Counted from the first letter of the stretch, positions 1 to 6,864 are shown. The stretch is 15,581 nt of DNA from Cyclobacteriaceae bacterium (GCA_030589835.1 JAUUZS010000021.1:1-15581); one strand, 5' to 3'. The notes: generated by a model not told the origin, from the sequence alone. Numbers and translations: made by a program.

Positions 1-1048
1 CACCGCTGGTCTGTGATACATTCTTTACATATCCGTGTTCTGCGGGCACGGAAAAGAGATCACCTCTTGCTTCGATCACAGCTCTATTTCCGTCGGGTGA
101 TATCCATCCATTGGTGATGTATTTGGCGGCATCTACCAGCTTTGGTTGTAGGGCAATCTGATCTGTAACCACTTCCACTTTTACTTCTTTGTGTGTGTTG
201 TCGGCAAGATTGAGCAAGTATAGTTTTCCTCCGGCCTCAAAAACCAAATCTTTTGGGCCGATGGACGGAAAGTGCACATCATAATCTTCGAAATTAGTCA
301 GCTGCTTTACCGTTTTTGACGACATGTCATAGAACCAAATATTGGCCCTTTTTTCATTGCCAAGATCAAATAGGAAATAAATCTTGTTTCCCGACCACAT
401 GGGCAACTCATCATTTGCCTCGCTATCAATTATAATTTCTGAAGACAGGTCTTCCAAGTTAAATAAGGTGATGTCGGGGGCCATTCCTCCGCGGTACCTT
501 TTCCAGGTTCTGAATGTCCTTGACTTTTGTGTATAGGCAAATTGCTTTCCATCCGGGGAGAACACACCAAATTCCCCGTAAGGAACGGCTAATTTTTTGG
601 CCATTCCTCCTTTTTTATTTATGGTATAAAACTGCGAATAGCGCTGCCTTCCGCTCTCCCTTGTAGAGGCAAAAGGGACTTCCTCCCCGTTGGGATGCCA
701 GTCAATTACGCGGTCACCAAACGAATGCTGGGTAAGTCGGGAAGGAATACCTCCTGATGCCGGCGTGACATACACATCCGTATTGCCATGGTAATTTGCA
801 GAAAACGCAATGCTTAACCCATCAGGCGAAAACTTGGGAAAGGATTCTACTCCTGCAGGAGAGCTCAGTCTTGTTGCTGCACCTCCTGTTTTGGGGACTG
901 TCCACACATCACCGGCATAAACGAAGGTGATTTGTGTTTCTGAAACATCAGGTTGCTGAAGTAGCCGGGCGTTAATCTGAGCATTTGATTCCGTAATAAA
1001 ACAGCAAAATAATATTGCCAGGATGGCGATTGAGTGATGTCTTTTCAT
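1..1048 (-). CDS. Tricorn-like S41 protease, N-terminal part (cut by window edge)
   Basis: The reading frame is open from an ATG at 1046-1048 to the left edge, giving about 349 residues with no stop. It begins with a signal peptide (MKRHHSIAILAILFCCFITE, then SNAQ), so the product is exported. The mature start QPDVSETQITFVYAGDVWTV is followed by beta-propeller repeats of the PD40/TolB type, seen as FSPDG, WHPNG, FSPDG and ISPDG blocks. This is the arrangement of Bacteroidota tricorn protease homologues, which carry N-terminal propellers, a PDZ domain and a C-terminal S41 serine protease domain and degrade peptides in the periplasm. The protease domain would lie beyond the window, so catalytic residues cannot be checked. 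A related PD40 amidohydrolase is the main alternative. The gene is divergent from the GH3 gene. Confidence 0.8.
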   Translation of the reverse strand, partial: MKRHHSIAILAILFCCFITESNAQINARLLQQPDVSETQITFVYAGDVWTVPKTGGAATRLSSPAGVESFPKFSPDGLSIAFSANYHGNTDVYVTPASGGIPSRLTQHSFGDRVIDWHPNGEEVPFASTRESGRQRYSQFYTINKKGGMAKKLAVPYGEFGVFSPDGKQFAYTQKSRTFRTWKRYRGGMAPDITLFNLEDLSSEIIIDSEANDELPMWSGNKIYFLFDLGNEKRANIWFYDMSSKTVKQLTNFEDYDVHFPSIGPKDLVFEAGGKLYLLNLADNTHKEVKVEVVTDQIALQPKLVDAAKYITNGWISPDGNRAVIEARGDLFSVPAEHGYVKNVSQTSG

Positions 1049-1076
1049 AATGAATATTTTAAGTTAGGTTTAAAAT

Positions 1077-1084
1077 CAAAAATA
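1077..1084 (-). promoter_or_regulatory. Candidate -7 box for the tricorn-like gene
   Basis: On the minus strand these bases read TATTTTTG, matching the Bacteroidota -7 consensus TAnnTTTG. The start codon lies about 28 bases downstream. No clean -33 TTTG is seen. A 14-base palindrome, TATCCT-AA-AGGATA at 1088-1101, lies just upstream of the box where an operator could sit. The match is by eye only. Confidence 0.4.
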
Positions 1085-1087
1085 CTT

Positions 1088-1101
1088 TATCCTAAAGGAT
1101 A
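1088..1101. repeat. 14-base palindrome upstream of the tricorn-like gene
   Basis: TATCCT, two A bases, then AGGATA form a perfect 6-base inverted repeat. It lies immediately upstream of the candidate -7 box of the minus-strand gene, in the -33/-7 spacer region, so it could bind a dimeric regulator. It could also be chance in AT-rich DNA. Confidence 0.3.
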
Positions 1102-1247
1102 TAATATTAAAAATTTCAATTTCGGTATTAAATTCGGTTAAGTGGCTTGTTAAGGTGGTCAGTGGAAATTTTAGGAATATTGATTTTGTCGATGTGGTGG
1201 ATGCCTGAATAAAAACAAAATCAGTCAGCAATTTAACGCTTTATTCA

Positions 1248-1255
1248 TAGCTTTG
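1248..1255 (+). promoter_or_regulatory. Candidate -7 box for the GH3 gene
   Basis: TAGCTTTG matches the TAnnTTTG -7 element of Bacteroidota. Transcription would start near 1262 and leave a leader of about 33 bases before the ATG at 1295. This argues against the in-frame TTG at 1253, which lies inside the box. The -33 element is weak. Confidence 0.45.
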
Positions 1256-1294
1256 CCATCATTGGTTTATTGCCTAAAAACCTTAATATCCATT

Positions 1295-3256
1295 ATGAAA
1301 AAGTTGCTAAAAATCTTATTATATCTTCTTCTGGGAATAATTGGAGCCATTGTTATTGCTTTAATCTCTTTTAACGTTTACTATTTTTTTCTGAATAAAT
1401 CGGCCAGGTCCGTTTTGGTGGTAAAAAAAGAACTTACTATCGATGGCGTTACTTTCCGCGACCTGAATCATAACAATAAATTGGATGTTTATGAAGACAC
1501 TAGCCAGGACATCGAGGACAGAATTGATGATTTGATGTCTCAGATGACCATTGAAGAAAAGGTTGGATTGATGTGGCACCCACCGATAGGAGTAGGGGGA
1601 GATGGCCAAATCCTTGGCAAGCCGAATCCTGCAGCGTTTAGTTTGGTTTCTACCTATGATGTATTACTCAATAAACAATTTCGCCATTTCAATTTGTTTA
1701 AGATTCCGAAAGCAAAACAATTGGCCAAATGGTATAACAATCTGCAGAAAATTGCTGAGCAGGATCGTCTGGGAATACCGGTGACCATAAGTTCAGACCC
1801 CAGGCACGGCATCAACAATTTTATAGGCAATGATTTGCTGGGTGGGGATTTTTCGGAATGGCCGGAGCCAATAGGCCTTGCAGCGACAAATGATTCTTCT
1901 TTGGTAGCCGAATTTGGTCGAATAGCAGCTGAGGAGCTTCGGGCTGTAGGGATTAGGACTGCCTTGCATCCTATGGCAGATCTGGCAACAGAGCCTCGAT
2001 GGGCAAGAATAAACGGTACTTTTGGTGAGGATGCAGATTTGTCGGCAAAGATGACTGCAGCCTATATATATGGATACCAAGGGGAAGAAATTGGAGATCA
2101 CACGGTGGCTTGCATGACAAAGCACTGGCCGGGAGGGGGTCCACAAGCTGATGGCTGGGACGCACATTTTCGCTATGGCGCTGACCAGGAATATCCGGGA
2201 GATAATTATAACTACCATTTAATACCTTTTGAAGCAGCTTTTGAAGCCGGTACTATGATGATTATGCCTTATTATGGCATCGCTATTGATCAGACCAGCG
2301 AGAATGTAGGCATGAGCTTTAATAAGGAAATCATTACTGATTTGTTGAGAGCGCAATACGCTTACGATGGTGTGGTGTGTACAGATTGGGGTATTGTAGA
2401 AGGATTTTCAATATTAGGATTTGACTTGTTTGAAAGTACAGGCTGGGGGGTAGATGAATTATCGCCAAAGCAAAGAATCAAAAAAATTATCGATGCGGGT
2501 GTTGATCAGTTTGGTGGAAATTCGAATAGCGACGAGCTGCTCGAACTCGTTGCCGAAGGAGAGATTTCTGTGGCACGTATTGATGCGTCGGCCCGCAGGT
2601 TATTACGCGCCAAATTCCAAATTGGTTTGTTTGACAATCCATACCTGGATGTGGATATGGCAGAACAGACTGTTGGCAAAAAGGAATTTGTAGAAAAAGG
2701 AAGGGAAGCACAGAGAAAGTCCATTGTGTTGATGAAAAATGTGATGAATGCCGATAGTTCGATGTCTTTACCGCTTTCGGGGGACCTTCGCATATATGTC
2801 GAAAATATATCGGAAGAAGTGGCAGGAAATTATGCTGCGGTAGTGGATAGTTTGGATGATGCAGATGTTGCCATATTGAGGCTACAAACGCCCTGGGAGG
2901 AAATGAACGGAAATTTTATAGAAGCCATGTTTCACCAGGGGCAGCTTAACTTTGATACATCAGAATTGAACAGGATCCTTGAAATAACCAGGGAAAAGCC
3001 CACCGTAATTTGCATGTACCTCGACAGACCGGCTGTAATTCCAGAAATAGCGAACAGTGTTATTGGATTATTGGGAGAATTTGGCGCTTATGACGATGCC
3101 GTGCTGGATGTGGTGTTTGGGAAGTTTAATCCTACCGCCAAACTTCCCTTTGAATTGCCTTCGTCTATGAATGCAGTAGAGAAACAGTTTGAGGATGTTC
3201 CATATGATTCCGAAAATCCACTATTTCCCTTCGGCCATGGATTGAGCTACGAATAG
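1295..3256 (+). CDS. Membrane-anchored GH3 beta-glucosidase-like enzyme
   Basis: This 653-residue protein is a family GH3 glycoside hydrolase, probably acting on beta-linked gluco-oligosaccharides in the periplasm. Residues 1-34 form a hydrophobic segment with a basic start (MKKLLKILLYLLL), which reads as a signal anchor. An EF-hand/dockerin-like calcium loop follows (D56-x-N58-x-N60-x-K62-L-D64 to E67), then the GH3 barrel starting at LMSQMTIEEKVG. KHWPGGG has K276-H277, and GVVCTDWG has D364 as the likely nucleophile. The protein ends with the conserved FPFGHGLSYE, so there is no C-terminal fibronectin-III domain. An in-frame TTG at 1253 would add 14 residues before the anchor. The ATG is preferred because MKK begins a normal anchor and the -7 box covers the TTG. 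Exact substrate is not readable from sequence. Confidence 0.88.
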   Translation: MKKLLKILLYLLLGIIGAIVIALISFNVYYFFLNKSARSVLVVKKELTIDGVTFRDLNHNNKLDVYEDTSQDIEDRIDDLMSQMTIEEKVGLMWHPPIGVGGDGQILGKPNPAAFSLVSTYDVLLNKQFRHFNLFKIPKAKQLAKWYNNLQKIAEQDRLGIPVTISSDPRHGINNFIGNDLLGGDFSEWPEPIGLAATNDSSLVAEFGRIAAEELRAVGIRTALHPMADLATEPRWARINGTFGEDADLSAKMTAAYIYGYQGEEIGDHTVACMTKHWPGGGPQADGWDAHFRYGADQEYPGDNYNYHLIPFEAAFEAGTMMIMPYYGIAIDQTSENVGMSFNKEIITDLLRAQYAYDGVVCTDWGIVEGFSILGFDLFESTGWGVDELSPKQRIKKIIDAGVDQFGGNSNSDELLELVAEGEISVARIDASARRLLRAKFQIGLFDNPYLDVDMAEQTVGKKEFVEKGREAQRKSIVLMKNVMNADSSMSLPLSGDLRIYVENISEEVAGNYAAVVDSLDDADVAILRLQTPWEEMNGNFIEAMFHQGQLNFDTSELNRILEITREKPTVICMYLDRPAVIPEIANSVIGLLGEFGAYDDAVLDVVFGKFNPTAKLPFELPSSMNAVEKQFEDVPYDSENPLFPFGHGLSYE

Positions 3257-3302
3257 AAAGTAAAAGCAGGTTGACGAGTGTGAAAATTGCTAAAGACTGA
3301 AG

Positions 3303-3330
3303 GCTAAAAGCTAAAAGCTAAAAGCTAAAA
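3303..3330. repeat. Tandem repeat, 4 x GCTAAAA
   Basis: Four perfect consecutive copies of the heptamer GCTAAAA lie about 45 bases after the GH3 stop codon. They do not fall inside a credible gene. The remainder of 3257-3506 has no other clear structure apart from the possible ATP-grasp relic listed next. Confidence 0.85.
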
Positions 3331-3386
3331 GAAAATGAGGTTGTGAGCTATGAAAACCTAGTTTTATACTCCTTATTTCTTATTTA

Positions 3387-3446
3387 GTGTTCCTTATTTT
3401 TCGTAGAAAAAGCATGAGGAATAAAGCTTTCTCCTACGAATTCTGG
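3387..3446 (+). pseudogene. Possible 5' relic of an ATP-grasp ligase gene
   Basis: Read from a GTG at 3387, the frame begins (M/V)FLIFRRKSMRNKAFSYEFW. The ATP-grasp gene at 14415 begins MFLIFRRRLSFLFSKIFNYEYW. Seven opening residues agree (six if the first is read as Val) and the F-x-YE-(F/Y)-W block recurs at almost the same distance. After the tryptophan the similarity stops, and no frame continues the ligase sequence. The open frame runs on to 3572, where it overlaps the convergent small secreted gene. The simplest reading is a decayed start of a paralogue. A chance match in a low-complexity N-terminus is possible. Confidence 0.3.
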
Positions 3447-3506
3447 GCTTCGAGCGTCAGGATGCCTAAAAGCATACCTTACCTTTCATTCATTGCTAAA
3501 TGGTTT

Positions 3507-3893
3507 TTATTTCATCTTCAAGTTAAGCACACCGGTATCAAGCAACTTAAATTGATTTTTCTTCCGCTTTAATAATTCTTTCGCTTCTTTTTCAGAATGG
3601 AGCATATAGATCATGATGTCGTTGACATGATTTCTGGAATTTGGAAATGCTTTTTCAAGTGCGACTTCAAATTGTTTAATCAGTTCCGGTTGTGCATTAA
3701 CCAGATCAAAGGGAGTCTTGAATTCTACTTTAAACACATTGGTGATAATCACTTTTTGCTCGTGTTCGGGGAGTGCATTAAAGCTCTTTTTGCAGGGAGC
3801 TTCAATCAGAATATATCTTACTTCTTCTTCGAGACCTGAAGAGAAGGCGATTTGACTGGCAAAAACGATGAATAGAGAAAAGAGAAGTTTCAT
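3507..3893 (-). CDS. Small secreted protein of unknown function
   Basis: This is a 128-residue protein starting at ATG 3891-3893 and ending at TAA 3507-3509. I do not recognise a family. The first 19 residues or so (MKLLFSLFIVFASQIAFSSG) form a clear signal peptide without a lipobox cysteine, so the product is probably periplasmic or secreted. The mature part is about 110 residues, charged and mostly helix-prone, with one cysteine (in EAPCKK) and a lysine-rich C-terminal third (LLKRKKNQFKLL). The signal peptide, the even composition and the lack of a better gene opposite make it likely to be real. It lies 115 bases downstream, in the same direction, of the truncated iron-sulfur gene fragment. 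It may have been the original neighbour of that gene. Confidence 0.6.
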   Translation of the reverse strand: MKLLFSLFIVFASQIAFSSGLEEEVRYILIEAPCKKSFNALPEHEQKVIITNVFKVEFKTPFDLVNAQPELIKQFEVALEKAFPNSRNHVNDIMIYMLHSEKEAKELLKRKKNQFKLLDTGVLNLKMK

Positions 3894-4008
3894 AAGTATT
3901 AATTTGTAATCATTAAAATAAGGTAAAAGAACAATAAAAAGTTCCCTTTATCTGAAGATTTTTATTCTATATGTCTTAACATCATTTTGAAAAGTTTATT
4001 GTACTGTT

Positions 4009-4212
4009 TCACATCAACTCTTTTGGCAAGTATTTTGGCAGTGGTCTTTTTCCATAAAAATAATCATCGAGATGTACAGCGATATAGCGAAAAAATCTAG
4101 ATCGACTGATTCCCCAACGGATAAACTTGTGCAGTGAGTGGTTCGGATGCGAGTAAGGGCAAACCGCCAAGCAACGGCCACAGTCTGTGCCGGCTTTGCT
4201 CCAAAAGGTGAA
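4009..4212 (-). pseudogene. Truncated 3' fragment of a reductive-dehalogenase-like iron-sulfur gene
   Basis: Read on the minus strand this stretch encodes the last 67 residues of a protein almost identical to the C-terminus of the gene at 5028-6371. It starts FTFW(S)(K)AGTDCGRC and ends YFYGKRPLPKYLPKELM plus a TGA stop at 4009-4011. Eight of 67 residues differ, and there is no internal stop or frameshift. Upstream of 4212 the similarity ends abruptly and a stop codon in frame (TAA, 4225-4227) follows within five codons, so no start exists. One difference replaces the cysteine of FWCNAG by serine, consistent with loss of function. The fragment looks like the remains of a second gene copy cut by a recombination event, with the toxin-antitoxin pair next to the cut. 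Confidence 0.85.
4011..4210. repeat. Direct repeat, copy 1 (partner 5030-5229)
   Basis: This 200-base segment aligns without gaps to 5030-5229 in the same orientation. I counted 22 mismatches by eye, about 89% identity. The similarity starts at the shared stop codon and ends sharply near 4212. The two copies enclose the toxin-antitoxin pair. Confidence 0.9.
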
Positions 4213-4241
4213 GGATGGATAATTTTATGACAAGATTTTAT

Positions 4242-4249
4242 TATCTTTG
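4242..4249 (+). promoter_or_regulatory. Candidate -7 box for the toxin-antitoxin pair
   Basis: TATCTTTG matches TAnnTTTG. It lies 16 bases before the antitoxin ATG at 4266, so the mRNA leader would be very short, about 10 bases. It starts only about 30 bases past the breakpoint of the truncated gene fragment, so the pair appears to carry its own promoter. Confidence 0.45.
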
Positions 4250-4265
4250 ATAAAAATGAGGGATA

Positions 4266-4508
4266 ATGAAGACAATAACACTTAACATACCTGAATCTCT
4301 GGATTTAAATGATAAAGAGGCAAAGATGTTGCTTGCTTCCAGACTATATGAGAAAGGAAAACTGACTCTTGGGCAAGGTGCAGAGTTGGTTGGGTTATCC
4401 AAATCAACATTCATGGAGTTATTGGCTGATTATGATGTTTCATTGATAAATCATGACGCCACTGATTTAGATTCAGATATTAATAATGCAAAGAATTATA
4501 GTATCTGA
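4266..4508 (+). CDS. UPF0175-type antitoxin
   Basis: This 80-residue protein begins MKTITLNIPESLDL, typical of UPF0175 antitoxins. It has a short ribbon-like N-terminal strand, then a helical part with the helix-turn-helix motif LTLGQGAELVGLSKSTFMEL at about residues 33-52, which would bind the operator and repress the pair. The C-terminal tail (about residues 58-80) is acidic and would contact the toxin. Its last 23 bases overlap the start of the DUF3368 toxin gene, which indicates translational coupling. UPF0175 followed by DUF3368 is a known pairing of type II toxin-antitoxin systems. The length is normal for the family and nothing indicates damage. Confidence 0.85.
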   Translation: MKTITLNIPESLDLNDKEAKMLLASRLYEKGKLTLGQGAELVGLSKSTFMELLADYDVSLINHDATDLDSDINNAKNYSI

Positions 4509-4950
4509 TACGAGTTGCCTTATTCTGTTGGATAAGATAGGACATATTTCATTGCTCAAATCCCTCTTTGGATCTATTACAATAACATCTATCATTGCTG
4601 GTGAATTTGGAAAGAAATTACCTGATTTTATAAGGGTTGAGGATCCAAAAAACAAAAACTATCAAAGGATACTTGAGGGAATTTTGGATCCTGGGGAATC
4701 AAGCGCAATTGCTCTAGCCTTAGAGGCAGATGATAGCCTATTGATAATAGATGAATCTTTAGGTAGGCGTGAGGCGCATCAATTAAAATTAAATGTCACC
4801 GGAACGATAGGAATTCTTATTGCTGCAAAAGAAAAAGGACTGATAGATTCCATCAACGAGATAATCGAGCTTATAAACCATACTGATTTCCGGATAAGCG
4901 AAGCATTGATCATTGAGGCAAAAGGCGATGTGGCGAATAATTACTATTAA
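4486..4950 (+). CDS. DUF3368 PIN-like toxin
   Basis: This 154-residue protein matches the DUF3368 family, PIN-fold proteins expected to cleave RNA using a metal held by acidic residues. Visible elements are the N-terminal VSDTS (D8), E40 in AGEFG, GESSAIALA (E71) and LLIIDESLGRREA (D89), followed by the family signature VTGTIGILIAAKEKGLI. The order and spacing fit an intact enzyme. It starts inside the antitoxin gene, overlapping it by 23 bases in another frame, so the two are made from one mRNA. The gene ends 77 bases before the stop of the convergent iron-sulfur gene, with no clear terminator hairpin in between. The toxin's RNA target cannot be predicted. Confidence 0.87.
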   Translation: MQRIIVSDTSCLILLDKIGHISLLKSLFGSITITSIIAGEFGKKLPDFIRVEDPKNKNYQRILEGILDPGESSAIALALEADDSLLIIDESLGRREAHQLKLNVTGTIGILIAAKEKGLIDSINEIIELINHTDFRISEALIIEAKGDVANNYY

Positions 4951-5027
4951 AAGAAAAAATGGTAAGGTGACGAAAAAAAGAAAATTCAAATCTGCCCTTT
5001 TTGGATGAATAAAAATATTAGCGGCTC

Positions 5028-6371
5028 TCATATCAACTCTTTTGGCAAGGATTTTGGCAGTGGTCTTTTTCCATAAAAGTAATCATCCAGATGCACAGCG
5101 ATATAGCGAAAAAATCTAGATCGCCCTATTCCCCAACGGATGATTTTATGCAGGGAATGGTCAGGATGCGAGTAAGGGCAAACCGCCATGCAACGGCCAC
5201 AGTCCGTGCCGGCATTGCACCAAAATGTAAAACAGGATTCCGAATCAATTTTCCAGCGCTTTACCCCATTGATAACAGTTGGGTCACCCTTTTGAATCGA
5301 TTGGCTTGGGCAGCATTCTGCACACTTTTTGCACATGCTACAAAAATCAATCACGGAATGTTGTTTTACGTATTGATCTGCAATGAGCTCCAAATCTGTA
5401 GTAACAACAGCAATGCGAACCCTTGGGCCATGTGTTTTGGTCATCAATATTCCCATGCGGCCAATTTCGCCTAATCCTGCATCACGCGCTACCAATGGGC
5501 ATATAAGCTGGTAATTCCCGTCAATATGTGCACGGGCATCATATCCCATATTCCTTATGAATTCTGCTAGCTGAATAGCTATTTTACCTGCATTCAAATA
5601 TTGTTTGGCAGACTCCACCACGATGGAAGCCTGAGGGGCTGCCATCACCATCTCATGATTCATCTCTACAGTAAAGGCAATAGCAATGCGATGTGTATTT
5701 TCAATTAGGTTTCCATATTCATCACCCCGGCCTTTGTGCGAATAGAAATGATAAGGCTTAGTAATTGTAATCCCTACATCTAAGGCGCCAATATTCAGCG
5801 CATGCTTTTTGATATGATCGGTGTTTGATTTTGCATCCAATTTGGTTTTTTCAGGGGACACTGTACCTTCTATAAATTGGTGGATGTTGCTTATCTCAGA
5901 GAAGTACTCATCAGCAATCTGGAAGACCTTTTCATTATAATACGCTGATTTTGGAGATAATAATCCCGGCGCTGCCCGAAAAGCATTGTCCAATATTTCA
6001 CGGTCAGGGTATTTCTTATAATAGCTTGAATATTTTTCACTCCCCTGCACTAACTCTTTTCTAGAAAACATGATGTTCCGTTCATCGTGTTTTTCTTTTG
6101 GTAAGGCGTCTGTAAAGTCAGGATCATTCCGAAAAGGGTAGAAGAATAGTATTGCGAAAGCAAAAGGAATTGAAAGCGTGATGTAAAGTGCAATTTCTGA
6201 ATGAGTAGTAAAAATGAGTATACCAGCGATTAATACGGTTATTGATAGGAATATAGCTTTTTGCGTAGCTATTTTTTCGCCTTCCTTTTGGAACATGAAA
6301 CCAAGATAAAGGAACAAGAAAAAAGTCAGCATAGATGCTGTGAGCAAAACTAAAAATAAGATATCAGTCAA
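5028..6371 (-). CDS. Reductive-dehalogenase-like membrane 4Fe-4S protein
   Basis: This 447-residue protein has three hydrophobic segments at about residues 4-26, 38-58 and 60-80, then a soluble part. That part carries the RdhA-type block AGLGEIGRMGILMTKTHGPR (residues 298-317), which in reductive dehalogenases lies in the corrinoid-binding domain. Two iron-sulfur motifs follow: CxxCxxCxxxCP at C344, C347, C350 and C354, and a second set C385-x5-C391-x2-C394-x3-C398-P. The family removes halogens reductively with a corrinoid and two 4Fe-4S clusters. Epoxyqueuosine reductase (QueG) is a distant relative. No Tat signal is present. Membrane-anchored dehalogenase-like proteins of this layout are known from genomes, but their substrates are not. 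The gene is convergent with the toxin gene, and its 3' end is duplicated at 4009-4212. The product may be a dehalogenase or another corrinoid reductase. Confidence 0.75.
   Translation of the reverse strand: MTDILFLVLLTASMLTFFLFLYLGFMFQKEGEKIATQKAIFLSITVLIAGILIFTTHSEIALYITLSIPFAFAILFFYPFRNDPDFTDALPKEKHDERNIMFSRKELVQGSEKYSSYYKKYPDREILDNAFRAAPGLLSPKSAYYNEKVFQIADEYFSEISNIHQFIEGTVSPEKTKLDAKSNTDHIKKHALNIGALDVGITITKPYHFYSHKGRGDEYGNLIENTHRIAIAFTVEMNHEMVMAAPQASIVVESAKQYLNAGKIAIQLAEFIRNMGYDARAHIDGNYQLICPLVARDAGLGEIGRMGILMTKTHGPRVRIAVVTTDLELIADQYVKQHSVIDFCSMCKKCAECCPSQSIQKGDPTVINGVKRWKIDSESCFTFWCNAGTDCGRCMAVCPYSHPDHSLHKIIRWGIGRSRFFRYIAVHLDDYFYGKRPLPKSLPKELI
5030..5229. repeat. Direct repeat, copy 2 (partner 4011-4210)
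   Basis: This is the intact copy of the 200-base repeat and lies inside the 3' end of the full-length iron-sulfur gene. The distance between copies is 1019 bases. The intervening sequence holds the toxin-antitoxin genes. Confidence 0.9.
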
Positions 6372-6463
6372 GGACTTTTTTGTTCTATTGATTAATCCAT
6401 GAAAAGTACATCATTTGAGTTTAAATGTCTACATATTAAGCAAAAGACAGGATTTATCAGGGT

Positions 6464-6534
6464 TGCTCCATCACAGAGTCCCAAAACAGGTGACTCTGAG
6501 TAGGAATCTTTGGGATATGCTCCCCCTCAGAGTC
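6464..6534. repeat. Three related 17-base units, two direct and one inverted
   Basis: Unit 1 at 6464-6480 (TGCTCCATCACAGAGTC) and unit 3 at 6518-6534 (TGCTCCCCCTCAGAGTC) agree at 14 of 17 bases. Between them, at 6491-6507, lies a similar unit in the opposite direction. TGACTCTGAG at 6491-6500 and CTCAGAGTCA at 6526-6535 form a perfect 10-base inverted repeat with a 25-base loop. No T-run follows, so a terminator is unlikely. The spacing looks more like a set of regulator sites or an RNA hairpin. Confidence 0.6.
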
Positions 6535-6582
6535 AACTATTCTATCCTTTAAAAATAGGTGCTGTCACGAACTAACTTCAGG

Positions 6583-6590
6583 TAATTTTG
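6583..6590 (+). promoter_or_regulatory. Candidate -7 box for the dikinase operon
   Basis: TAATTTTG matches TAnnTTTG. If used, the mRNA would have a leader of roughly 265-270 bases before the ATG at 6865, containing the 21-base palindrome. No good -33 element is visible. I saw no closer match to the consensus upstream of the gene. Confidence 0.35.
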
Positions 6591-6626
6591 GTTACAATAA
6601 TAGTTTATCATTTGTTTTTTAAGGGG

Positions 6627-6647
6627 ATATTATTTAATAAATAATAT
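6627..6647. repeat. Perfect 21-base AT palindrome
   Basis: ATATTATTTA, one A, then TAAATAATAT form 10-base arms with a single central base. It lies downstream of the candidate promoter and could be an operator for a dimeric repressor or a weak RNA hairpin in the leader. Its composition is entirely A and T, so chance is more likely than for a mixed sequence. Confidence 0.5.
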
Positions 6648-6864
6648 GATGAAAATGTAGCAATTTATGGCTATAAATAATGTGTTGATTATAAATCATC
6701 AGTCCCTGGTCGACAATTCCATGCACCTGTTTTAAGATTTTTTTTATTAACCTGTAGAATTAGAAAATGTATCAGAAAAAGGAGTTTCCGCTAAGTGAAA
6801 GTTCCTTCGATACACAAATAAAATGATCCAATAATTCTTAGCAGGGGAATTGGGTGTATTGCAT

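Larger units (their letters stand above)
6372..6864. other. Divergent intergenic region with inverted repeats
   Basis: No credible gene is seen in these 493 bases between the minus-strand iron-sulfur gene and the plus-strand dikinase gene. The region holds three related GACTCTG-type units (6464-6534), a TAATTTTG box at 6583-6590, and a perfect 21-base AT-rich palindrome at 6627-6647. The last 100 bases before the dikinase gene contain a weak hairpin (GGAGTTTC against GAAAGTTCC, about 6780-6810). A purine-rich AGGGG at 6843-6847 may help ribosome binding. The length and repeat content suggest regulated divergent transcription. Confidence 0.55.

Noticed and set aside
1253..1294. TTG start 14 codons upstream of the GH3 ATG
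   Set aside because: It lies inside the TAGCTTTG box and would put a poorly hydrophobic stretch before a normal MKK signal anchor.
1793..2218. 141-codon open frame opposite the GH3 gene
   Set aside because: It lies fully inside a well-supported conserved gene, and the cysteine- and serine-rich translation resembles no family; it is a shadow frame.
3597..3839. 80-codon plus-strand frame opposite the small secreted protein
   Set aside because: The minus-strand frame has a clear signal peptide and is longer, so this is the shadow.
4011..5229. Integrative element with att sites formed by the 200-base repeats
   Set aside because: The repeats are too long and too divergent for a recombinase core site, and no integrase or transposase lies between them; recombination between gene copies fits better.
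5091..5474. 127-codon plus-strand frame inside the iron-sulfur gene
   Set aside because: It is antisense to the conserved cysteine motifs of the real gene and has no recognisable domain.
6464..6534. CRISPR array
   Set aside because: There are only three imperfect units, one inverted, with unequal spacing and no cas genes.
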